Part shown: one piece after another, positions 12,247 through 21,740 of the stretch
How the letters are laid out: each line of letters starts with the position of its first letter
Numbering within the stretch: the first letter of the stretch is position 1
Origin: Nilaparvata lugens
Lineage: Eukaryota; Arthropoda; Insecta; Hemiptera; Delphacidae
Length of the DNA: 64,000 nucleotides
Reading direction: 5' to 3'
Assembly: GCF_014356525.2 (NCBI RefSeq)
Contig: NC_052505.1
Span: 47,269,969-47,333,968 of the forward strand
Notes under the pieces: generated by a model
What the model saw: the letters and a program-made list of their open reading frames with translations, nothing else
Told to the model about the DNA's origin: nothing
The model's database searches: none
Program-made: the position numbers and the translations under genes

Positions 12247-12596
12247 AATTGTAAGCATACATTGGTCAATAGTTTTTCCATTTACATATTTGTTTTATTA
12301 TCTTTCACACTTGTTTTCTTGGTTCTTATTTTGTACTAAAAGTGAATTTTATTATCATGGCGATTCTGTTGCTTAAGCCGCCATTTTGTCACACCGTTGA
12401 GGGGAGGAGACTGTCTAGCTAGGCCAATGGCAGGCGCTCATGGCCTCGACCAATAGCAGTACTCGCCTACTAGTATAAATTCTGCTGCTCTTGTATTTAG
12501 TTTTAGTTTATCAGAGATTGACAATGGTGTAATAAATGAAACTGGTCTTTCTAATTATCAATAAATCAGTGGTTTTTTGACAATTTCTTAGTCTTT
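12247..12596 (+). promoter_or_regulatory. 3' (pLTR-like) region of the Penelope-like element
   Basis: Downstream of the endonuclease are CCAAT-type motifs (GGCCAATGGCAG, GACCAATAGCAG), a TATA-like AGTATAAATTC, and a GACAATGGTGTAATAAATG block near the end. Penelope-like elements carry their promoter and a hammerhead motif in such terminal repeats, so this is probably the pLTR. Only one copy is present in the window, and activity cannot be judged. Confidence 0.5.
12513..12552 (+). ncRNA. Degenerate hammerhead ribozyme relic
   Basis: The order fits a type I hammerhead with minimal stem III: stem I strand AGAGA (12513-12517), a box I-like TTGACAA (12518-12524), stem II region, box II GAAA (12538-12541), short stem III to a GTC cleavage site (ending 12547), and the stem I partner TTTCT (12548-12552) that pairs with one wobble. 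Against the CUGANGA core, C is replaced by T and G by A, so activity is unlikely. Penelope-like elements are known to carry hammerheads at this place, which supports the reading. Confidence 0.4.
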
Positions 12597-12779
12597 TTCA
12601 TTCAATATGAATAATTACCACAATATCAACTTCTCAACTACACAAAAAGTGAAAAAATGTAAATGAAAAGCACACATTGGCAGAATGACAACAGGTAGAA
12701 TCTCTCTGAGAAAACTTTATCACAGGGAAGAAGGAAACCAGTAGTGTTCTCCACTCCGTGGTATCACAAATCAGCAGGT

Positions 12780-12905
12780 GAGGCCCAATTCATTCAGTGG
12801 TGTGGCGCTGGCATGGCACTGACTTTTCGCCACTTTCACGCCGCTTTTATATGAACATATGGTCCAATACAAATTGTACTGGCGTTTCGCCACGCCACTT
12901 CTTTT
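12780..12905 (+). repeat. MITE-like terminal fragment (AGGCCCAATTCA type)
   Basis: The sequence from AGGCCCAATTCATTCAGTGG through GTGGCGCTGGCATGGCACTG and the following CGCCACTT is the diverged reverse complement of the end of 40436-40575. A shorter piece is at 37296-37370. The element is non-coding; its full ends are not resolved. Confidence 0.55.
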
Positions 12906-13375
12906 TGCATAAAACATCTATACTTATGAAATTCTTATCTCACTGATCACAATTTCTGGAAAACTACTGGACAGATTGCAAAAAAACTTGAAATATAGCT
13001 TCCTTATAAGTCCTAGGTGCTCACTAAGAAATCTTTTGGCAATATTTCAACTCTAAGGGTGGTTTTCAAGGGTTTAAAGTCCGTCTTTTAGCATGTATAT
13101 TCTTCTTATTCCAATCTCTTAATTATAATTGAAATGTCCATACCATCATGTTGATATAGAACATAGATCCCTCCAGGGAGGGCATGGTCCACACAAAAAA
13201 TAGATAAATTTATGAAAGTGCTCACTTTTATGGGTACATGAATATATGCCCCTCTGTGTAATATCAGACTTGAGAATTTATTTGATTGGTTGAGAAATTT
13301 GTAGGTTATCCCAGATGTAGGATTGGAGTGTTCCAATAGTACTAAGCTTAAATAAAGCGATCTTAAAATTATTAC

Positions 13376-13819
13376 CTGGTTGTCGTTCTGATAAAGAGCC
13401 AATGCAACCCGAACAAAGATATAGATCACAAATCCATGTATGATTGTGCCTCTTACCGCTATCAGAATTGATAATGAATACTTTATTGAATAAATATAAT
13501 TTCCGAAAAGAGGTTCGAGTACAGAATCTAATCCTATCAGTGTTGGGTTACATTGACTTAAATCCTGCAAAATGCCGCATACACTGTTCAATTTAGTTTG
13601 GAAATTATAAGCTAAGCCACCGACAGTGACCAATGTAAAAGCAAATGTAAGAAGAATTATATTTATTAATCCCGCAGTGATCCACTGATACATTAGCAAC
13701 CATCCACAACCTTCCACCAAATTAATTTCCCGACTTGTTACACTGACCATATGAGGTCTATCACAATACCAATGGTAACGTGTCAAAGACGATATCAAGG
13801 TTTTCAGAAAAGAAACGAA
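13376..13819 (-). CDS. Exon B: internal exon with two membrane segments
   Basis: The exon is 444 nt (148 codons) on the minus strand, from an acceptor CATATCTTCCAG to a donor CCAG|GTAATA, phase 0 at both ends. The open frame runs past the donor to 13106, but that part looks intronic. Residues about 47-70 (ITAGLINIILLTFAFTLVTV region) and about 112-143 (SIKYSLSILIAVRG through YIFVRVALALY) are strongly hydrophobic and likely span a membrane; the loop between them has two cysteines ten residues apart (C81, C90). I do not recognise the family. The acceptor has a weak pyrimidine tract, so the left part of the exon is less certain than the donor side. Confidence 0.5.
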
Positions 13820-16519
13820 CTGGAAGATATGCTCAGTTATTTCAATATATTGACAATTTTCAAGATAAGCAGATAGTAAATAATAATCTTCAAGTGAATA
13901 GTGATGATCGGTATAACGTGTTCTGGTTTAACAATACCAAACATGTACAAATTACAATTTAATACGGTAATGATTCAAGAATTGAAAGAAGATGTATGCT
14001 TAAATGATAATTACAGGGTTGTGAGTTCTGCTTTGGAATAGCTTGATCGATAGACAGATTATTATAAATTAATCTAATTTAATGATGATTATTATAATGT
14101 AGATTAACGTTGGATCTCCGCTGATTACAATCTGGTCATGACCATTAATTTTCACTAGAATTTATATCACTCATGAATCGTAGATGGGGCCCCAATATAT
14201 TTACTAGAAGAACAACTCACGCGACTCTGTTTTCCTTTTTCATTGGTTCGCAAATAATTATTCTTCTGCCATGTGCTGGATTTTCTGGCCTCCAAGTAGA
14301 ACGTGTTGCTGGTATATTACTCTGCGATTCATGTAGATTCAATCGGGTATTTTACGTTGATTATTATTTCCACAAACAAAAGGAACTTTACAATTAACAT
14401 TTAAATTCACAAATAAAAAGTTAAAAATAATTTACATAAAATTTTTCAACAAAAATGTAAGTTTACTCAAAACGTGTGACTAGGGCAGGTCAGTGCTAGA
14501 GCAGAAAGAATCTTCTTCCCCGAATTAAATTCACAATTCTATGAATCTCTCTGTTTCTAATTTGCATAGGACGATTGCTATTGGTTGTAGCTGAGTGATG
14601 TAGTGCACACGTCATATTTTTATGAAAAATGTTTCCTTTGTTTACATTCAATTCCCTGACTTACAAGACAAATAAATACATAAAAACATAAATATAATTC
14701 AATCATTTCCAAATACAGTTCAATTCCAACAGTGTAGGTGAATTAATAATAATACATAAAATTGCAATAACAGAGATCTCAACATTCTGTGTTGCATCTC
14801 AACAATTCAAATTTTGGTATCCCTTTCTTTGTCCTCTGATTGGTTGTTCGTGCAAAGAGGAATAAATCTAGCAAGATCGCTTCTATTTAATATTTATTTG
14901 TTGATAATCCAAACAATAAATGTAATTAAATTAAATAATACCGTTTGTCAATGTAGACTTACATACAAAGAGTATTTGTAACTTTTTGTTATTATTGTAC
15001 ATCAGAATACTATATCTTTTTTATAATTTGTTTTTTCAAAAATAGACTCATTTATTGTGCTAATAATTTTGATTAGCTCATTATTATAGATTCCTTTTTT
15101 CCTACACAATAACGAAAAATAATAATTCACAAATAAACATGCCATCACATTATATTATTATACAATAAGCAGGGTCTGAACGATCTCAACTCTATGTTAG
15201 TGTTCTAAGCATTCGAACGTTTTAGGTTAGGTTTACCACAACATTCCCACCTATAGATGTGATTTTAATATAATAATTTCATAATTAATAGAATAAAAAA
15301 AATAATAAGTAATATGAACTCAATTGGTTTACTGGAAGAGACTGATTCAATTTGATACTGTTATCAGTTAGTGGTAACGTTGATAACCATTATATTTCGA
15401 GATTGTTTGCTGCCTCTGCCTTGATTTTCATAATATGATTTAAAGAGCTAGTTTTTTAAGTAGCCACTGGAACGAATTGTCACAAACTATAATCTAGAGA
15501 GAGTACCTCTAAACAGTTGTTAACTGGTAACCAAATTAATAATTTTGTCAGGTTGGCATTGAGTTAACTTTGTTAGGTTGACACCAAGTTGAAGATTGAA
15601 ATGCATTTATCGCGGAAAAATTAATTGGGCACTGCTACTTCAATCAGAGCTATTCCTGAGAATATTATATTATTATTCATTTCCCAATCACTTGATAATG
15701 GCATTATTTATAGCCGAAACATGTCGTGTTGAATAATTGAAAATTTTTTTTTTAATTAAAAAAAAAATTTATGTGACATTTATGTGAAAGGGTAATCAGA
15801 TTTATAAATATTAGAATTTAAATATAAGAATAAATATTTTTATTTCTATTCCTGGGAGTATAGATAATTTTTATGTTTCATAAAACAAACTTTTATGACG
15901 GGAGCTCTATCAATTGATCCTATTCTATCAAGACTAATTTTGTTTGTATATCTGACAGATCGCGTGAACAGCTTAAACAATTTCGATGAAATTTTAAGTA
16001 TTTAGTATGAGGAATGGAGGGTATTTTTAGAACTTCAGAAGTGTCCGTTGTGGAATCTGGAAATGAGGAAATTCGGCCAGAATTTAACTTGACGAAAGAA
16101 AGGGGTTATTTATTAAAACGGCCAAGTAGCTGCTATTGCTTTTCCTAATGTAAAATATCTAAAATATCTTCCATAGAAGTAAGGCGCTTTTCCCCATGAA
16201 TCAATTATTCCCAAACATTAGTTGTGTTACTAAAGGAAATAGAAGGTAGCTTTCGATAAGAATATTGGAGAATAACAGTTCGTTGATAATCACTTGAAAC
16301 TGTCAGTATACCTCATTAATAGCATCAATGCTACCCATTCAAATATACTGACACATTGATGTGAATCTTACTATAATTTGTTCACATTAGATCAGATGGA
16401 GATAAGATGATAGCTACTGTTTCGATTTCAAAATTATGATTGCCACTTTTGCTTTTGATACCTGTTGTTATTATTATGAAAAATAAGCGCTCATCAAATG
16501 ATATCATAATCATTGGAGT
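13820..16519. other. Intron 1, AT-rich part
   Basis: No convincing exon, RNA gene or intact element. Short ORFs (for example 14173-14397) do not look coding. The sequence is AT-rich with occasional poly(T)/poly(A) runs near 15750. Confidence 0.4.
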
Positions 16520-16740
16520 CAATTATACTAAGCAAACAATTTCTGTTTAAATATGTGTGTTTGGGGATAAGTATGTATGTATGTCTGACGGATCTCGAAA
16601 ACGCCTCCAACATTTTTTTATTAATTCAGGAATAGAGTACGTTTTCGATAGAAAAATTATTTTGGAACAGGCCCCAACTCTGGGAAAAATCGCTGAAGCT
16701 CTTTCAGAAAGAATTATTGGTCCCTCAAGTAGCAGCTGAT
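16520..16740 (+). repeat. Diverged Helitron 5'-region fragment
   Basis: TATACTAAGCAAACAATTTC, a GTATGTATGTATGTCTG run, a GACGGATCTCGAAAACGCC block and an AACTCTGGGAAAAATCGC block correspond in order to the Helitron at 17296 and to the minus-strand copy at 4221. The copy is old, and its ends are not clear. Confidence 0.45.
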
Positions 16741-17295
16741 CAAGAAAAGTTTCCAGACTCTGTTGAAAACGTGAGAAAGAAAGTGTGAGCAAGTGAAAAA
16801 GATTATAATAGCTGTAGTTGAGTTACCAAATTTAGCGATCTCATTTTAAAACATTGCAGTATTCATAGAACATCTGGAAGAATAGGTACAGAAAGTGACT
16901 GGATGATAGCAAAAGAAATTGAAAATCGACCTCTCCAACATAAAATGGTAGTTGAATTATTGATGTTTATGTAAGGTGATAGAAATGCGACTAATTTCTT
17001 CAGCTTCTGTTGTATTGGTTCCTTCTGTTGTTCTATGTTTCTATGCAGCCATGGCCTTGAGAGAGCCAGTTGTCCTGTCTGTTAACTCCTTATCCGGACT
17101 TAATATCACGAGAACCAATCAGAGAAGCCTTCTATTAGAAAAACCCCTGCTCTGATTAATTCTCATGGAATTTAATCATGATTCAAATTGAACAGGCTTT
17201 GGAGCTACTGGACCTGATATTTTTATGTTTCAAAAGTAGCTAAAAATTATCTCGAAAAAACATAACATTCCATCAGCTGGTCCTATTTCCTTTCA

Positions 17296-17925
17296 TCCTA
17301 TACTATTAAACGAGCAATTTCTGTTTATATGTTTAGATGTTCAGATGTTTGTATGTTTAGATATTTAGATGTTTGTATTTCACCGGATCTCGAAAACAGC
17401 TCGAACGATTCTCACTAAATTCAGAGTATAGTAGGTTTATAATATGAAAATTCGATTGCACTAGGTCTCATCCCTGGGAAAACATGCTGAAGGATATTAA
17501 AAGAATAATTATTATTCATCCTTGGAAAAACAGCCGATAATAATTATTTCATCATCTTTTGATGATGGAAGTGAGTGAGCGAGTTCATGTGTGTGGGACT
17601 GTGTCAAAATTATGACTCAGCTGTTGAACTTTTGTAATCATTCAATCAGGTAAAATCCTGATACATTCCAGTAGATCCATCTTTTTGAAATGGTCTTCTC
17701 TGATTTGGTTCACATGAAATTAATCAGGATTAAAATTCAACCGGCTTTTGTGCAACTGGTTCTATATGAGGGAAATTTTTGCATTCTTCTGGGAATTAAT
17801 CTCAATTTACTGTGATTAGATAGAACATTTCTGTATGAACTATGAATGATGTTATAATTTCCTCTTTTGTAATAGATTTTTTATGCTTTTGTACTCCAGA
17901 GCGAAGCTCGGTCCCCGATATTGAT
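17296..17925 (+). mobile_element. Non-autonomous Helitron
   Basis: It starts TCCTATACTATTAAACGAGC after an A, continues with TGTTTAGATG-like repeats and a CGGATCTCGAAAACAGC block, and ends near a hairpin AGAGCGAAGCTCGG at about 17900. The CTRR terminus expected after the hairpin is not present (CCCCGATATTG instead), so the 3' tip is mutated or lost. No coding capacity. Confidence 0.55.
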
Positions 17926-18932
17926 GTCATTACATGACACAAGAGAAACCTTTTGATATTTATATTAATGAATCACAAGTAAATACTAAAGTTCTCAATT
18001 GAGATAGAAATTAAATTAAGTTACATGTTAATTTACATTCAAATTTTCATCCCTAAGCTTTTGGTTTCAATCTAAGATTAGATAAAGAAATCATATGATG
18101 GTAGTCAATAATCAAAGTGATTGAATAAACTCTATTCAGAATTATTCAAATTAACATTAGAATGTCCACTTGAAAATTCCCACTTTAATATTTATGGTAG
18201 TAAAGTTTAGGACATGAGAAATCAGCCACATTAAATGTTAGACTAATTATTATGAATGGACTCTTATATATAAATGGACTTCCATGGAAGAATCAGTGGA
18301 TTGGCTGCTTTTACACTTTTGAATAAGTGAAACGAAGAGTAAAACTGCGTTTACACCAAAGTTATCAACAAAATGTAAACATTTGATGAGCATATGTATC
18401 AGTCAAGTTCCATTCAATCTTATAGAATCCATAAGGATTAAGTTATCAACATTTTGTCAATAACTTCGGTGTGAACCAACTTAAGCGATAGGCTATGCCT
18501 GAAATTCCAGAATAAGCAAGAGATTCATGGATACCAGAGTCAAGCAATTCTGAATAAACTTGATTTGGAATTCTATTTCCAATTGCATCAAGCAAAGGCA
18601 AAAATAACATGATCACTGCTAATTTGATAACTGTCAACGAGAAATATCAATTGCCAATGGATAAAGTCGAGGTCGACTCTTAAGCCCCGCCCAATATTCC
18701 AAAAAATTCGCTGCAATTAGCTACTATTCTACAGAGCACCTCCCACACATCAATTGATAATTCAAATGATTAGACTCAATAATTTTCATGCCAAGCTGGG
18801 GCCTAATTTCTTCATTTATTACCGATAGAGGGCAGATCATAAGATGCTCCTAGCAGAGAGTAGGTCCGTGATACAAAAATTTGAGCTGAGTCTCATCTCT
18901 GAGATAACTTGAGAGGAAAAATTGATCATCCA
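17926..18932. other. Intron 1, no supported feature
   Basis: A minus-strand frame at 18446-18637 follows a possible acceptor but has a phase that does not fit exons A and B, so it is not called. Otherwise the stretch is AT-rich DNA. Confidence 0.35.
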
Positions 18933-21524
18933 ACGCGGACTAGCTACAGTCGGATATGGGTCGGGGTCAGTAGCCGTACTGACAGGTGGAGTTACCGGAC
19001 CTACACTTCTCCCTCTATCCTGATTCTTTACCCTCTGCTTCTTTCGCGAGATTTTTACTTTCAGGGGAAGAGTGTTTGCCCGTGCCGTTGCTGGCCGATT
19101 CGGCCCTCGGCCTTTGGAATACAGGGTGGGTGTTAAGGGAGATTAAGATAACCCTATACAAGGAGACGGATCTGACTATCAGATCCCTACCAATAATTCT
19201 ATTTATAAAGGTAGTACGCAATCTGAACCAACTGCGAATTGACGGCGAGCAAGCTGTACCTGCAAGCCCGGGATGTGGTTTTTCTATGGGGTTTAAGGTG
19301 AGGGCTATGGAGTAACGGTATGGCGGAACTATGGAGTTGTTAGTGATATTTAAGATATCGTCAAATAGGGCACGGTATAGGGTGTAAGCTATAGAGAATA
19401 GGGTGCAGGGTATGAGGTATACGGTATAGGGTATAGGGAACAGAGAATCAATAATAAGATTATTATTCTCTACAGCAAATAAATATCTGCTCAATAATCC
19501 GCAATCTGAGAATTGCGCTCTAGCTCTCAGCAAGCTGGACCTGCTAGCTAAATACAGTATATCAATTTCAATTATGTGGTAATTAAAGTTTAGAGGATAA
19601 GGTTTTAGGTGTAGGATTTCTGAATCGCGAGCCTGCAGCTGCGAAAGGATTTTCAGCAATTCTGAAACTGCTAAACAGGATTTCCGCGCTAATCTGATGA
19701 CTGCGCGCCGGTTATTAAGGGCCAATCTGTGACTGCCCTTAAGGGTATGGAATCACTCTCAATCGTCCGAAACGCTTTTAAATTAATAGTCAGTATGTCG
19801 ACTATTATGAGAGGATAGAAAAGATTTTTCACAGACACAGTCTGTAGAATAATATCGGGAAGACAACAGTCTGTCGTTGTCAGGGTAGGAAAGGATTTTT
19901 CCAGGATTTTCCACAAGGAAAATATCGAGTCAGAGACTCCTAATTCAGGAAAAGATTTCAATAGACTTTTCCAAGTAATTGCCAGTCTAAGGACTACCAC
20001 AAGATCGATCTCTAATTTGCAACTGAGATCACGGGAAAATTCGTGAATTTTCCACAGGAAAACCAGCAAATAATATTTGCTATTAAAGAAGACAGGTTTC
20101 TAAGAATTTTAGAAAGGATTCGCGGGTCTGAAAACCCGCGACTAGGACGATCTCGAATCTGGAACTGAGATCAGGAAGGATTTTAACACAGGAAGAATTA
20201 AGAGAAAGAAAGAGAAAGGATGCCGCAGTCTAGAAACTTCGGCGAGGAAGTCCTCAAGCTGTACCTGAGAGCTAGAAGGATTTTAGAATAGGGAAAGTGA
20301 AGAGAAAGAAAGAGAATGGACGTCGCAGTCTAGAAACTTCGACAAGGACGAACTCAAGCTGCACCTGAGTTCTCTAGGAAAGGATTGGACTTTTCCTACT
20401 TGGAATACAGCAAGTCAGAAACTGCTAAGCGAATTTAAAATACAGGGCCACTCTATAGTATGAAAACTAAGCAAGGAAAATTTACCATAAATGATAATAA
20501 TCTCTCTACAAGGATAAAAATTAATCGAGAAAACTTTTCTCAAAAGGAACAGGGATTTTCCCACAAGAATAAAAATTAATTGAGAAAAACTATTCTTAAA
20601 AAGGACAGGGATTTCCCTACAAGAATAAAAACTCAATGGAGAAAAATTACTCTTTAAACTAAAGGCCACCTTACTACAGAGAAGGAAAAATATACGGACT
20701 ACCAGTCCTGACATACAATTACCTGAATCGACGTGGATACTGATACGGAGAATAGCGAACCGATTCCCACTTCCCGTATTATAAGTTAATTAAAAACGTC
20801 GTGAAGCGACAGAGTCGAGACTTATAAATTAAGTACTCAAAAATAATCCGCTATAAGAGCCTAGCTAAATTCCCCACTCAACTATTTGTAGCACAAACTT
20901 GAGATCCCTTACAGGTTTCAAAACCAAGGATAACTCGTTCACCCCCAGTGATACGAATTTAGGAAAAATAACCAACAAGAAAGAAAATCCCCCAGGAAGT
21001 TCTATCTTCAAATACAGTCGGCAATTCGACATACAATATTCCATTCACTAAAATACAGAATAGAATATTAACCCTCTAATACACCACTATTAGGAGCGCC
21101 GCTCGGAACGCAGCCGTACACAACCCGTTCACCGAACAACTGCCCTCTCCCAGGTCTTCTTGAAGCTGCACCGGGTCGCTGAAAATTAGGAGGCCGGGGG
21201 AAAAGAGCTTCCTGACCAATGAGAGTCTGAAAAGACGATCACGCCACTGGTCATGTGACGGGGTTTGACTCAGCTGCTCCTGATGCTAAGGGTGCAGCGA
21301 ATGATGACAATGATACTAATTGCTACACTAATTCAGGCCGGTAAACAATATTTCCATTCCAGAAATTTCATGAAGAGCGATACCAACCCGACTCGGTAGC
21401 CGCTTATCGTTCTGATGATACGAATGCTGCTAATTCATAGGGATTGGCGACGATGGTGATGATGTGCATGTACACAACTGCAAATCTAACAAAATATATC
21501 CGGCAGTCGATCCTATTCCTATTC
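18933..21524 (-). repeat. Downstream (3') long terminal repeat of the Gag element
   Basis: About 2592 bp, matching 24183-26779 from ACGCGGACTAGCTACAGTCG to GATCCTATTCCTATTC. It contains internal tandem structure: a GGGTATA-type minisatellite (about 19370-19440), a pair of ~98-bp repeats around GCAGTCTAGAAACTTCG (20230 and 20328), and ~55-bp repeats containing ACAAGAATAAAAA (20508, 20563, 20619). The open frames in it (19015-19725, 19689-20069) are one frame broken by an indel relative to the other repeat. Confidence 0.75.
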
Positions 21525-21740
21525 AAAAAGAAACAACCTGTTGCTCCAACTATTGTAACAGCAATTAGCAATAGACTTCATCGCTTGTTATCTCCCGATA
21601 ACCCGATAACGACAGCCCCTGGCTGAAAGCAGCTGTATAATAATCTGAAAGAAAAGGAAAGGTAAAACGGCGTAGCACCTGTGAAGAATGAAAAGAAAAA
21701 GGAGAAAAAGATAAAAGAAGAAAAGAGAACCATTCACCCC

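Noticed and set aside
13106..13375. Extension of the open frame past exon B
   Set aside because: A good donor (CCAG|GTAATA) ends exon B, and the following residues look like chance translation of intron; the phase also fits exon C when the donor is used.
18446..18637. Possible exon with a hydrophobic stretch on the minus strand
   Set aside because: An acceptor-like GTTGACAG precedes it, but its phase does not fit between exons A and B, and no clear donor ends it.
19015..20069. Long minus-strand frames in the downstream repeat
   Set aside because: They are the two halves of one frame split by an indel relative to the sister repeat, with no recognisable domain.
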